From PALSA-1353 sp050014015 (lineage in GTDB: Bacteria; Planctomycetota; Phycisphaerae; Tepidisphaerales; Tepidisphaeraceae): a DNA stretch of 64,000 nt. Position numbers and translations under genes: made by a program. Positions 15,586 to 24,477 of the stretch are shown here, piece by piece. Every line of letters begins with the position of its first letter. Position 1 is the stretch's first letter. The stretch is from assembly GCA_050014015.1 (NCBI GenBank), contig JBEKEC010000006.1, forward strand, positions 62,001 through 126,000. The letters run 5' to 3'. The notes under the pieces were generated by a model. That model did no database searches, had not been told where the DNA came from, and saw only the letters and a list, made by a program, of their open reading frames with translations.

Positions 15586-16073
15586 TGCTCGTTATCGCCG
15601 ACAGTTCTCCGCTTATCGTGCTGGCAAATATTGGCGCTATGCATGTTCTGCCATCGCTTTTTGGCCAAGTGACGATTCCGCCGCAAGTGGCCGCGGAGTT
15701 AGCGCAATCGAACCGGCCGAAGATCATTCGGGACTTTATTGCCAATCGGCCGTCCTGGCTTAACGTCCAAAGCCCTTCGTTGAATGAACAGATTCCATTG
15801 CTCCAAGCGGGGGAAATAGCAGCCATCAATCTCGCCAGAGAACTGAAGGCCGACCTGCTTCTGATCGACGAGGTTCAAGGACGACGGGCGGCCGCAGTGA
15901 GAAAAATACCGCTAACCGGAACAATCGGTGTACTTGAAATGGCGGCAAAGACGAATCTACTGGACCTCAAAGAAGCCTTCGATCAAGTGAAACAGACTGA
16001 CTTTTGGATATCGCCAAAGTTGCTTGACGAACGACTAAAAATGCACAAAAGGCAAGCCGAAGAAGGGATTTGA
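15585..16073 (+). CDS. DUF3368 PIN-like toxin
   Basis: 162 aa, ATG overlapping the antitoxin stop. Seen: VIADSSPLIVLANIG at the N-terminus (PIN-fold first acidic residue), AGEIAAINLARELKADLLLIDE with the central acidic residues, GTIGVLEMA, all typical of DUF3368. Expected activity is RNA cleavage, neutralised by the UPF0175 partner. The last six codons including the TGA are the antisense of the 3' end of the tRNA-Thr gene, so the C-terminus has run into tRNA sequence. Confidence 0.88.
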   Translation: MLVIADSSPLIVLANIGAMHVLPSLFGQVTIPPQVAAELAQSNRPKIIRDFIANRPSWLNVQSPSLNEQIPLLQAGEIAAINLARELKADLLLIDEVQGRRAAAVRKIPLTGTIGVLEMAAKTNLLDLKEAFDQVKQTDFWISPKLLDERLKMHKRQAEEGI

Positions 16074-16126
16074 ACCCTTAACCCCCGCTTTACGAAAGCG
16101 GTGCTCTGCCGTTGAGCTACTTCGGC
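16056..16126 (-). tRNA. tRNA-Thr (anticodon CGU)
   Basis: 71 nt folding as a cloverleaf on the minus strand: acceptor GCCGAAG/CTTCGGC, D-arm GCTC-AACGGCA-GAGC, anticodon arm CCGCT-TTCGTAA-AGCGG (loop TT-CGT-AA, anticodon CGT for ACG), variable loop GGGT, T-arm AAGGG-TTCAAAT-CCCTT, discriminator T. CCA is not encoded. Its 3' 18 nt overlap the end of the DUF3368 toxin gene on the other strand. Confidence 0.95.
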
Positions 16127-16150
16127 GGAATTCGCTTTGGGGCGGAGAGT

Positions 16151-16567
16151 TTAACCGGATTTCGTATGAGCGGCAATGTGACCGGAATACTCCGAATTTT
16201 CGTCTTCTGAAATGGAAAAACCATCGAAAACCCCGTCCCATAGCTCGTCCCCGGCAGTAACGATTTCCAAGAAATCGATTTTCCCTTCCTTGAAGAACAA
16301 GATCGCAACTAAACCGTGTTTTATACCAGGAATCGCGATCAACCGTTTGAGAACCAAAAACCTCGTCGGGGCCTCAAGCACTGGAGCAGGCTTGAAATTG
16401 GTGTAACTACCGACCCCGGTAAACTCGCGGCTCAGAACGTGAAGTCTGGGAACGACGGCAAGAAGTCCGGGTAGTTTCGAAGTAAAATGCTCGAGGATTG
16501 TCACCTCAAGTTCGTTCGGCGTGGTTTGGCCGGGCCGGATCGAGCTCTGCCGCGAGATCCTTTCCAT
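16151..16567 (-). CDS. Hypothetical protein located between two tRNA-Thr copies
   Basis: 138 aa, ATG 16567. Seen: a central FTGVGSYTNF motif and a beta-rich C-terminal half with LVAILFFKEGKIDFLEIV. I recall similar small uncharacterised proteins with a REFTGVGxYxxF core but cannot assign a function. It is enclosed between the intact tRNA-Thr and its partial copy, suggesting a small insertion module. Confidence 0.6.
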   Translation of the reverse strand: MERISRQSSIRPGQTTPNELEVTILEHFTSKLPGLLAVVPRLHVLSREFTGVGSYTNFKPAPVLEAPTRFLVLKRLIAIPGIKHGLVAILFFKEGKIDFLEIVTAGDELWDGVFDGFSISEDENSEYSGHIAAHTKSG

Positions 16568-16666
16568 TACTGCGGATTATAGTGAGCATATCCAGACAAA
16601 TCGATTGCGTCAGTCCACCAACTCCATTCGCTTCCCCGGAATCTCGGACCTCGACCCGGAACCATG

Positions 16667-16706
16667 GCTTTACGAAAGCGGTGCTCTGCCGTTGAGCTAC
16701 TTCGGC
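16667..16706 (-). pseudogene. Partial tRNA-Thr copy (5' half)
   Basis: Bases 16667-16709 are identical to 16087-16129, covering the acceptor 5' strand, D-arm and anticodon arm as far as AAAGC. The continuation (CATGGTTCCGGG...) does not complete the anticodon stem, a T-arm of the same type or the 3' acceptor strand. This is a truncated or degraded tRNA. Confidence 0.8.
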
Positions 16707-16763
16707 GGATTTCTGGGATCGCAGGATATACGACACGGATACGCCGTTTCAAGGGCGAGAGCA

Positions 16764-18335
16764 TCAGGGCGAGGATCGGGAATCGGTCGGAATCATTCGG
16801 CAGGCGTTGCCGGCCGTGGTGGAGATCAGCAGTTGCCCGCGCCAGCCGGGCAATAGATCGGGGCCTTGGATTTCGCGGTGGGGGCCGATGAGCCAGAGAC
16901 ATCGGCGGGAATGGAGTTGGCCGAGAATGGCGGGGTCGGGCGGTGCGGTGAGGATCAGCCAGGGATGATGCGAGGCCGGGGCGTAATATTTCAGGCCCAT
17001 GTACCACGTTCCGGGAGAGACCCAGGGATCGGGGTTGGCGAAAACAAGCAGATCGTCGGGGGCGGCGTTGGCTTCGAGGTCGTGGGAGAGCTTGCGCCAA
17101 TCCTCCAGTGGAGTGGCGCCGCTTTTGATTCGGTCGATGGCGGCGATGGCGGCCGCGGCGATGAAGGCGATGGCCAGGACGTCGCGCAGGCCTTTGCGGC
17201 GGGGCCAATCGAACGCGGCGATGACGGCATAGATCGCCGGACTGGCGAGAATGGTGTAGCGAGGATATCCAATCAGGGTGGTTTGGCGGGCCAGATCAAG
17301 AACGGCCACGAAACCGATGACGCCGATCATCCAGAGGGACCAGAGGAGCAAATCGCGGCGATGGGCAAGGCGCAGAATTGGCAATGCCATCGTCAGCAGG
17401 AAAACCGCCAGGACGAGATTGGGCGCGCGGCGGGCGAGCGATTCACCGCCGCTTTCACCGAGCAGAAATTCGATCGGCAAGCCGATGATGCGAAAGAGCG
17501 TCAACTTGGCATGATCGGAAACACGGTATTCCCGAAGAAACGTTGGGGCGAGCGACGGGAGCGTATGGGATTGCGTGATGAACAGGGGAATCCAGGCGGC
17601 GAGAGTGAGGATCGCGCCGGCGGCGAGGGCGGTGAGAGTTTGCCGGCGCGCTCGGGATGGGAGACGAATCGCGGCGTAAGCGACCAGGGCGGGCAGCGCC
17701 CCGGCGGCAAGGTAATGGGTCAGCGCGGCGGCGGCGAAACAAATCGCCAGCCCCGCGAGGCGGAAGATAGCGACGCCTTGCAATTCGATCCGTAAAAGCA
17801 GGTCGATGGCGCATAGTCCCAGGAGAATTAGCAGCGTGTAGCCGCGCGCATCCTGCGCGAAGTCGATCTGGGCGACGGCCAGGGCCATCAGGATTGCGGC
17901 CAGCAGTGCAATCCTGGGTCCATGGAGAAATCGGCAGACGTTGAAAAAGACGAGAATGGCCGCCAAAGAAAAGATCGCCGAAAGCGATCGTGTGGCCGCC
18001 GCCCCGTTGCTGAAAAGATCGATCCACCATCGGAGCACGACAAAATACAATGGCGGATGCGTCACGCCGCCGAGATGTGTGCAGACGTTCCACCACGGCG
18101 CGGCCCCGGGCAGCCCGGTCAGGTCCGGCTGATCCGTGCGAATCACGTTGGGGGGCAGTTGATCGTGAACGGACCCGCGGCCCATGGCCATTTCGACGGA
18201 CCAGATCTCGTCTTTCCACAGGCTGGGGCCGCCGATTTGATAAAAGCGCAAGAACGCCGCGGCCGCCAGGACAACACAGAGGATCACCCGATGACTTCGG
18301 GAAATGGGTCCAGGATTCGCGGGAGCATCGCTCAT
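16764..18335 (-). CDS. Membrane glycosyltransferase, GT39/ArnT-like (copy C)
   Basis: 523 aa from ATG 18335. Seen: about a dozen hydrophobic segments, SLWKDEIWSVEM in the first extracytoplasmic loop (acidic catalytic DE of polyprenyl-phosphate sugar transferases), THPPLYFVVLRWW, and a soluble C-terminus ending in a hydrolase-free beta domain. Known family: transfers sugars from lipid-linked donors to lipid A, protein or glycans at the periplasmic face. The start codon overlaps the stop of the preceding paralogue (TGATG). Third of three tandem paralogues. Confidence 0.85.
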   Translation of the reverse strand: MSDAPANPGPISRSHRVILCVVLAAAAFLRFYQIGGPSLWKDEIWSVEMAMGRGSVHDQLPPNVIRTDQPDLTGLPGAAPWWNVCTHLGGVTHPPLYFVVLRWWIDLFSNGAAATRSLSAIFSLAAILVFFNVCRFLHGPRIALLAAILMALAVAQIDFAQDARGYTLLILLGLCAIDLLLRIELQGVAIFRLAGLAICFAAAALTHYLAAGALPALVAYAAIRLPSRARRQTLTALAAGAILTLAAWIPLFITQSHTLPSLAPTFLREYRVSDHAKLTLFRIIGLPIEFLLGESGGESLARRAPNLVLAVFLLTMALPILRLAHRRDLLLWSLWMIGVIGFVAVLDLARQTTLIGYPRYTILASPAIYAVIAAFDWPRRKGLRDVLAIAFIAAAAIAAIDRIKSGATPLEDWRKLSHDLEANAAPDDLLVFANPDPWVSPGTWYMGLKYYAPASHHPWLILTAPPDPAILGQLHSRRCLWLIGPHREIQGPDLLPGWRGQLLISTTAGNACRMIPTDSRSSP

Positions 18336-19873
18336 CAATTCGGTTCCATGAGGCAAAACGCGCCGGCGGAGGTTGTTTCCTCCAGTCCAAGCAGATGCCA
18401 GCCCGGCAACACCAGCGGGCCGTCGGCACCGGGGAATTTTCCTATGAGCCAGACGGATTTTTTCGTTCGGAGTTGACGAAGGAGATTCACGTCGACCGGC
18501 CGGTTGAGGACGAGCCAGGGGTGACGTGACTTGGGGAAATAGTAATTGAAGGCCATGTACCAGGTTCCCGGAGAAATCCAGGGATCGTCGCCGTAGAAGA
18601 CGAGGAGGTCGTCAGAATCGGCGGCTCGGTTGAGGTCGCCGGTGAGTCGGCGCCAATCTTCCTTGGATTCGACGCCGCCAGCCAGGCGTTGGCCGGCCAG
18701 GACGGCCAAGAGAGCGATCGCCAGAAGCGGGACGGCGTAGGTGAGGATTGGGCGTCCAGGCCAATTGACGGCGAGGACGGCGTAGATGGCGGGGCTGGCG
18801 AGGATGGTGTAGCGCAGGTAATCCATGAGAATCGATCCACGGACCAGATCGGTGGCGGCGGCCGATCCGATGGTCCCGATCATCCAGAGTAGCCAAAAGA
18901 GCGATAGCCGATCGCGGAACGTTCGCACCAGCGGCAGAACGTATGTCAGGAATGCGGCGATGAGGAGAACGGCGGCGGGCATATTTGCGGCGAGCGATTC
19001 GCCGAAGAGGCATTTGCCCGGAAGGCCGATGATGCGAAGGAACGTGGATCGGACGTGGTGATCGGCGGGTTCGGAAAGATAGCCGGGATGAGCGGAGGGG
19101 AGGGAAATGATTTGCCCGCGCAGCCAGTAACCCCAGACGGCCAGGACGACAACTCCGGCGGCGACGAAAACGCCAATCGCCGCCAGGCGGGCGCCCTTGC
19201 GCAGGCGAATCAGCGCATATCCGCCAAGGGCGGCGATCGCGCCGGCAGCGAGATAATGGGTCAGAATCGCCGCCGATGAAAGCAAGAGCAGACCGATCAC
19301 CCTGGCTGGTTTGATCCCGAACAACTCGATTCGAACGAGCAGGTCGGCGGCGCCGAGACCGAGGAGAATCAACATCGGATAATTCCTGGCGTCCTGTGCG
19401 AAATCGAGCTGGCCGATGGCCAGCGCCATGATGGCGGCGGCGAGAAGCGCGATCCTCGTCGGGCCGAGGAGCCGGCAAAGATCAAAGAGCACGGCAATCG
19501 CGGCGATGGAAAAGATCGCCGACAACGAGCGGATGGCGAGGGGGCTGGTTCCAAACAGGTCCATCCACCAGCGGAGCGCGATGAGGTACAGCGGAGGATG
19601 GGGGTAGCCGTTGAGATGGGTCCAGATTTTCGGCCACGCCGCGGCGGTGGAAACGTCCGTCAGATTCAATGGAGCGGTTTGAATGACGCCAGTGGGGAGA
19701 TGATCGTGGACCGAGCCTCGGCCGACGGACATCTCGATGGACCAGAGTTCGTCCATCCACAGGCTGGGTCCGGCGATGTGATAAAAGCGAAGGCAACCGG
19801 CGAGGAAAAGAATGGCGGCAAGGATGGCCAACTCGGCGCGGGAGGGTGAGCGGACGATGGAAGTTTGAATCAT
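18335..19873 (-). CDS. Membrane glycosyltransferase, GT39/ArnT-like (copy B)
   Basis: 512 aa from ATG 19873; the frame is open far upstream but that part only shadows copy A. Seen: SLWMDELWSIEMSVGRGS, HPPLYLIALRWW, FAQDARNYPMLILLGL, multiple membrane helices, and the same C-terminal SPGTWYMAFNYYFP motif as its neighbours. Translationally coupled to copy C by a TGATG overlap. Acceptor unknown. Confidence 0.85.
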   Translation of the reverse strand: MIQTSIVRSPSRAELAILAAILFLAGCLRFYHIAGPSLWMDELWSIEMSVGRGSVHDHLPTGVIQTAPLNLTDVSTAAAWPKIWTHLNGYPHPPLYLIALRWWMDLFGTSPLAIRSLSAIFSIAAIAVLFDLCRLLGPTRIALLAAAIMALAIGQLDFAQDARNYPMLILLGLGAADLLVRIELFGIKPARVIGLLLLSSAAILTHYLAAGAIAALGGYALIRLRKGARLAAIGVFVAAGVVVLAVWGYWLRGQIISLPSAHPGYLSEPADHHVRSTFLRIIGLPGKCLFGESLAANMPAAVLLIAAFLTYVLPLVRTFRDRLSLFWLLWMIGTIGSAAATDLVRGSILMDYLRYTILASPAIYAVLAVNWPGRPILTYAVPLLAIALLAVLAGQRLAGGVESKEDWRRLTGDLNRAADSDDLLVFYGDDPWISPGTWYMAFNYYFPKSRHPWLVLNRPVDVNLLRQLRTKKSVWLIGKFPGADGPLVLPGWHLLGLEETTSAGAFCLMEPN

Positions 19874-19919
19874 CACCAATCCGGCGTGTTTCGGGGATCC
19901 ATGATACAAGGGCCGGGGA

Positions 19920-21497
19920 TCAACGGACAGAATCCGGCTGTGCGGTGTTTCGCATGAGACAGACGCCGCCGGCCGTGGTGTGCCAAACGACGTCGGGTTG
20001 CCAGCCCGGGAAAAGAGCAGCGCCGAAAAGTTCCGGCGCTGGCCCGACGAGCCAGAACGTCCCGCGTGCCGGAAGCTGACCGAGCAGTTTCGAATCCGGA
20101 GCATGGTGAAGCGTTACCCAGGGATGGACCGAATCGGGGGAATAATATTTGTATCCCACGTACCAGACGCCGGGAGAAACCCACCCGCTGTCGTTGTAGA
20201 AGATCAGCAATTCATGGGGGTCCGCGTAGGCATCGATGATCTGGGAAAGCCGCTGAAAATCCTGTTTGGGGGGAACGCCGCGTTGCACCCGGAAGCCGGC
20301 CGCGAGGGCCAAAGACACGACGACGCCGAGCGGGAAAAAATCAGATACGTATTTGAGCCTGGGCCAATGGACGCCGGCGAGGATCGCATAGAGCGCGGGG
20401 CTGGCCAGCACGGTGTAGCGGGCGTACTGCAAGAACAGGAAATGATGCGTCAAGTCCGACGCGGCAACAAAAAGAACGATTCCCGCGCCCCACAAGACCC
20501 ACAAAAGCAGGTCGGGGCGGTGGCGCAGGCGAAGCATCAACGCGACGACAACGCCCGCGGCGACGACATGAACGACCAGGGGCAGACCCTCCGCGAGAAC
20601 CTCGCCAAAGCAGTACTTCAGCGGCAATTCGGCGATGCGAAGCAGTATATGAATCGCATGGTTGGGGCTTGATTCGCGAAGATAGCTGGGATCGAAATTG
20701 GGAAGGGTGCGCATCTGGCCATAAAACTGGCATCCCCAGGCGGCGACGGAAATGGCGGCGGCGGCGAAAAAAGCGGCGAGCGTCCTGCGGCGGTCGCGGC
20801 GGCGAAGCCGGATCACCGAGTAAACCCCCATCGCGGCAAATGCGCCCGCGGCGAAATAGTGCGTCAGGAGCATCGAGGCCAGCAGGAAAACCAGGAAAAT
20901 CAAGCGTTGGAGCGTCGCCCCGGAAAAAACGATCCGCACCAGCACGTCACAGCAACTCATACCCTGAAGAATCAGAAGCGGGTAGCTGCGCGCTTCCTGG
21001 GCGAAATCGAGCTGGCCGATGGCCAGCGCCATCATGCAGGCCGCGAGCAAGCCGACTCGCGGGCCGTGCAGAAGCCTGCATACGTCGAAGAAGACCGCGA
21101 TCCCCGCGAGGGACAGAATCGCCGAGAGGCATCGTGTGGCGGCGGGACCGGCGCCGAGAAGATTCATCCACCATCGAAGGAGCACGAAATAAAGGGGAGG
21201 ATGGGTTGTGATTTGAACGCGGTTCCAGATGTCCCACCATGGCGCGGCCGCGGCGAGGTTAAGGGGGTCGGGCTGATCGGTTCGGATGACGGAGTCGGGG
21301 AAAAAATCGTGCGCCGAGCGATGGCCCATCGCCAGTTCGATGGAGACCATTTCGTCCATCCACAGGCTGGGATTTCCGATCCGGTAAAAGCGCAGGAATG
21401 CCCCGGCGATAAGGACGAAGATCAGGGCGATTATCTGGATGCGATTCGGGCGAGAGTGATGCCAGGTGGAGGCAGCGATAGGCGGCGGCTCGGTCAT
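19920..21497 (-). CDS. Membrane glycosyltransferase, GT39/ArnT-like (copy A)
   Basis: 525 aa, ATG 21497. Seen: SLWMDEMVSIELAMGHRS, THPPLYFVLLRWWMN, FAQEARSYPLLIL, membrane helices throughout, then SPGVWYVGYKYYSPDS in the C-terminal soluble part. First gene of the three-gene array; 46 bp separate it from copy B. All three share block order and length, so the array arose by tandem duplication. A distant fourth member is at 53190. Confidence 0.85.
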   Translation of the reverse strand: MTEPPPIAASTWHHSRPNRIQIIALIFVLIAGAFLRFYRIGNPSLWMDEMVSIELAMGHRSAHDFFPDSVIRTDQPDPLNLAAAAPWWDIWNRVQITTHPPLYFVLLRWWMNLLGAGPAATRCLSAILSLAGIAVFFDVCRLLHGPRVGLLAACMMALAIGQLDFAQEARSYPLLILQGMSCCDVLVRIVFSGATLQRLIFLVFLLASMLLTHYFAAGAFAAMGVYSVIRLRRRDRRRTLAAFFAAAAISVAAWGCQFYGQMRTLPNFDPSYLRESSPNHAIHILLRIAELPLKYCFGEVLAEGLPLVVHVVAAGVVVALMLRLRHRPDLLLWVLWGAGIVLFVAASDLTHHFLFLQYARYTVLASPALYAILAGVHWPRLKYVSDFFPLGVVVSLALAAGFRVQRGVPPKQDFQRLSQIIDAYADPHELLIFYNDSGWVSPGVWYVGYKYYSPDSVHPWVTLHHAPDSKLLGQLPARGTFWLVGPAPELFGAALFPGWQPDVVWHTTAGGVCLMRNTAQPDSVR

Positions 21498-21565
21498 CGA
21501 CGGCGACGCCGAAGCGCCGCGAGATCAGATGATACTCTGCCCCGCCGAAGGCACAACCGCAACCG

Positions 21566-21856
21566 TCAGGCGGTCAGCCGATGGATGCCGCGATCGTGCA
21601 AGTGGCCGGTGAGCATGCGAACGAGCTGCCTGGCGGCATCTCGCCAATCGGTCTGGCGGGAACGGAAAGCGATCACCCCGTTGCCATCGGCCACGTCGGC
21701 GCGGACTTCCACCAGCCGACCGACGCGATGCAGGGTGATGGAAATCGCCAGATTGCCCATTCGCTCGCCAAATCGGATGGCCCGTTTGAGCCAAGACATC
21801 AACTGGCGACGATGTGACGGTTTGAGAAGCACGTTTCCGGCATCGAGCTTAAGCAT
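21566..21856 (-). CDS. Ribosome hibernation factor (HPF/RaiA)-like protein
   Basis: 96 aa from ATG 21856. Seen: SWLKRAIRFGERMGNLAISI, then TLHRVGRLVEVRADVADGNG, the beta-strand/helix pattern of the small HPF/YfiA fold, and a final helix WRDAARQLVRMLTGHLHDRG. The family assignment is by fold pattern; no single diagnostic motif exists. It stands alone on the minus strand facing the release-factor-like gene. Confidence 0.55.
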   Translation of the reverse strand: MLKLDAGNVLLKPSHRRQLMSWLKRAIRFGERMGNLAISITLHRVGRLVEVRADVADGNGVIAFRSRQTDWRDAARQLVRMLTGHLHDRGIHRLTA

Positions 21857-21944
21857 TGTGCAACCTCGCTGTAAAAATCCCAGCAGTTGGCGCTCGTGTG
21901 GAGATACGAGCAATTATCGTGCCGGAAGCTACAATCCCGGCGCA

Positions 21945-22427
21945 ATGACGAGCTATCGAAACCTCTCCGATGAACACCTCCTGGCAGATTGTAGGCTCGA
22001 TACGTTCCGCGGGTCAGGGCCAGGCGGCCAAAAACGCAATAAAACCAGTTCGGCGGTGCGGCTGACCCATGGACCGACCAGGCTGTCGGCCGTGGCGGGC
22101 GAATCACGTTCGCAACACCGCAATCGTCAAGCCGCGCTGGATCGACTGCGACGTAAAATCGCACTGCGAGTGCGGGAGCCGATCAAACTGTCATCCCTGC
22201 CCGATCCCGCCATTGTGGCAGTGTCAGGCCGATCCGCCGGTTATCCGGCGGCGATGGGCAAGGCGCTGGACGTGCTGGAGCATGCCGGGTGGAGCGTGTC
22301 GGACGGGGCGAAGCTTTTGGGTGTTTCGACGGGCCGGTTGATCGGCTTCCTGCGGACCGATGCACAACTTTGGATGGAAGTGAATCAGCGGCGGCAGGAG
22401 GCCGGGCTGCGGGGACTGAACGCATGA
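21945..22427 (+). CDS. Release-factor-like protein with GGQ motif
   Basis: 160 aa from ATG 21945. Seen: FRGSGPGGQKRNKTSSAVRL at about 22-41, containing the GGQ peptidyl-hydrolysis motif and following basic residues as in RF1/RF2 domain 3 and ArfB/PrfH-like rescue proteins. The codon-recognition domain is missing. The C-terminal helical region (HAGWSVSDGAKLLGVSTGRL) resembles an HTH. Possibly a ribosome-rescue factor. Its stop overlaps the start of the next gene (ATGA). Confidence 0.8.
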   Translation: MTSYRNLSDEHLLADCRLDTFRGSGPGGQKRNKTSSAVRLTHGPTRLSAVAGESRSQHRNRQAALDRLRRKIALRVREPIKLSSLPDPAIVAVSGRSAGYPAAMGKALDVLEHAGWSVSDGAKLLGVSTGRLIGFLRTDAQLWMEVNQRRQEAGLRGLNA

Positions 22428-23125
22428 CCGATTCATCGCGCGGGGATTCACTGTCGAGGCTGGCGGGCCAGATCGTTCGATGCCGGCGTTGCCCGCGATT
22501 GCGGGAATACTGCCGCCAGATCGCACTCAAAAAGCGCCGGGCGTTCGCCGATTGGGATTATTGGGCCAAGCCGGTTGCGGGTTTCGGCGATCCGGATGCC
22601 GGGATATGGATCGTCGGCCTGGCGCCCGGGGCGCATGGAGCCAATCGCACGGGACGGGTTTTCACCGGCGACCGCAGCGGGGATTTCCTTTTTGCGGCGC
22701 TTCATCGCGCGGGCCTGGCCAATCAGCCTAAGTCGGTTCATCGCGAGGATGGATTGGCGCTTCGCGGCGTGTACATCAGCGCGGCCGTGCGATGCGCCCC
22801 GCCGGGGAACAAACCGCTGCCCGATGAGATCGCCAACTGCCGCGAATATCTCGATCGGGAATGGATGACGTTGAAGCGCGTCCGCGTCATGTTGGGGCTG
22901 GGGAAAATCGGCTGGGATGCGATCGTCGCCCTGGCAAAACGTCACGGCTGCGATTTTCCCGCGGGGAAAATGCCCTTCGCCCATGGCGCGGAACTGCGGC
23001 TGGCGCAAAACCGCTGGCTGATCGGTTCGTATCATGTCAGCCAGCAGAACACGTTTACCGGAAAGCTGACGCCGGAAATGTTCGACCGGGTGCTTGAGCG
23101 CGTCGCAAGGCGAGCCAGAAGCTAA
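22424..23125 (+). CDS. Uracil-DNA glycosylase, type 5 (UDGb)-like
   Basis: 233 aa from ATG 22424. Seen: CRRCPRLREYC, a four-cysteine-type N-terminus, WAKPVAGFGDPDAGIWIVGL then APGAHGANRTGRVFTGD (motif A GLAPG), SAAVRCAPPGNKPLPDEI and the C-terminal GSYHVSQQNTFTG (motif B HPS-like). Known role: Fe-S uracil-DNA glycosylases that excise uracil and related bases. Overlaps the upstream gene by 4 bp. Confidence 0.85.
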   Translation: MTDSSRGDSLSRLAGQIVRCRRCPRLREYCRQIALKKRRAFADWDYWAKPVAGFGDPDAGIWIVGLAPGAHGANRTGRVFTGDRSGDFLFAALHRAGLANQPKSVHREDGLALRGVYISAAVRCAPPGNKPLPDEIANCREYLDREWMTLKRVRVMLGLGKIGWDAIVALAKRHGCDFPAGKMPFAHGAELRLAQNRWLIGSYHVSQQNTFTGKLTPEMFDRVLERVARRARS

Positions 23126-23166
23126 ACTGGCGTCAAAGGGGTGGTAGAATCGCGTGAGGAGACAGC

Positions 23167-24477
23167 ATGAAGCTGTGTTGTATCATCCTGTCGGCGGCAC
23201 TCGTGGCTGGGGCGTCAATCGCCCTATCCCAAACCACCGAGCCCGGGGCCACCCGGCCATCGGACAGAATCGCCTTGCTGATTGCCCAGTTGGACGACCC
23301 CAATTTCAGCGTTCGGGAACAGGCGGAGAAAAAGCTCACGGACATGGGGCCGTCGATCGAGCCGGAGCTGCGCGACGCCCAGCGCGGCAATCTTTCGGAT
23401 GAGGCGCGAGCCCGGATCGAGGTTCTGCTGGCGCGGTTTCAGGACGCCATGGCGCTGCATGCCTCGGTGACGATGCACTACACCGATGCGCCGTTGATGA
23501 AGGTTCTGGACGATTTCGCCCGTCAGGCTGGGGGAAACCTGGGGATCGACGATCCCTCCGTCGTCAAATTCGCCGCGGGCCGCGTCGCCACCATCAATCT
23601 CGACAATGCTGATTTCTGGCAGGCGATGCGCGCCGTGAAGGACGCCAGCGGGCTTTCCCCCTGGATCGGGCAATCCGGACTCACCCTCGCCCCGCCCGAG
23701 GGCCGCGGCATCATGCCGGTCGATTTTTCCAACAAACATGCCCGTTCCAGCGGCGGCCTATTCATCGTTCCCAAACGTGGCATGGAGCAGCAAAACATTG
23801 ACTACGATACGGATCAAACCTCCGGGGGGATGGTGCTGCTGCTCAACGTGATCCCCGAGCCCAAGCTGCACGTGATCGGCGCGATCAACTTCGACTGGCT
23901 CAAGGATTGCGTGGACGATAAAGGCCATTCGCTCATGCCGCCCGAGCCCAATCGCCGATTCTTCAATCCCGGATACATGATGCGGGGAGGCACGCGGCAA
24001 CCGTTGTGGTCCCTTCAGACCAATCTCCACGAAGTCCCCGGCATGGGAAGCAAAATCGCGCGCCTCCACGGCGAGCTAAACCTTCTCGTGCAAACCCGCA
24101 GTCAAGCCGTTGAAATCGACGACATCACCCACGCACGCAATGGCGCCGCGCAGGACGGCCCGGCATCCTTCACCGTCACGGGTTGTTCGAAAACCAACAT
24201 GAATTTTCAATTGACCCTGATGATCCGCGGCGTCACGATGAACGACGCCCAATTTCAGGATTTTGCCGGCTCCGCCGAACTGGTCGATGACAAGGGCCAA
24301 GTCGTTTTGCGTCAAAACTATATTCCCAGGCAATCGCCCGAGGGCGTGATGGTCGTCCTCGCTTTTCAGCCGACGCAAAACACCCCCGCCAAGCTCCGAT
24401 GGGAAAGGACCCTCGAGCAGAAAAAATTCTCGATCCCGTTTGAGCTGGACGATCTGCCCTTGCCCGCGGTGCGCTAA
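23167..24477 (+). CDS. Exported hypothetical protein
   Basis: 436 aa, ATG 23167 with GAGGAG upstream. Seen: a signal peptide (MKLCCIILSAALVAGASIAL), a short HEAT-like segment at about 38-95 (IAQLDDPNFSVREQAEKKLT), a secretin/TonB short-domain-like stretch at about 103-170 (DAPLMKVLDDFARQAGGNLG), then a long beta-rich C-terminal domain. This arrangement recurs in planctomycete exported proteins of unknown role. It is convergent with the TPR-glycosyltransferase cluster, overlapping by 4 bp at the stops. Confidence 0.7.
   Translation: MKLCCIILSAALVAGASIALSQTTEPGATRPSDRIALLIAQLDDPNFSVREQAEKKLTDMGPSIEPELRDAQRGNLSDEARARIEVLLARFQDAMALHASVTMHYTDAPLMKVLDDFARQAGGNLGIDDPSVVKFAAGRVATINLDNADFWQAMRAVKDASGLSPWIGQSGLTLAPPEGRGIMPVDFSNKHARSSGGLFIVPKRGMEQQNIDYDTDQTSGGMVLLLNVIPEPKLHVIGAINFDWLKDCVDDKGHSLMPPEPNRRFFNPGYMMRGGTRQPLWSLQTNLHEVPGMGSKIARLHGELNLLVQTRSQAVEIDDITHARNGAAQDGPASFTVTGCSKTNMNFQLTLMIRGVTMNDAQFQDFAGSAELVDDKGQVVLRQNYIPRQSPEGVMVVLAFQPTQNTPAKLRWERTLEQKKFSIPFELDDLPLPAVR

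Noticed and set aside
16667..16709. Second functional tRNA-Thr
   Set aside because: Anticodon stem is incomplete and neither the T-arm nor the 3' acceptor strand can be formed.
20859..21944. Long plus-strand open frame leading into the GGQ protein
   Set aside because: It runs antisense through GT39 copy A and the HPF-like gene; only the part from ATG 21945 has release-factor features.
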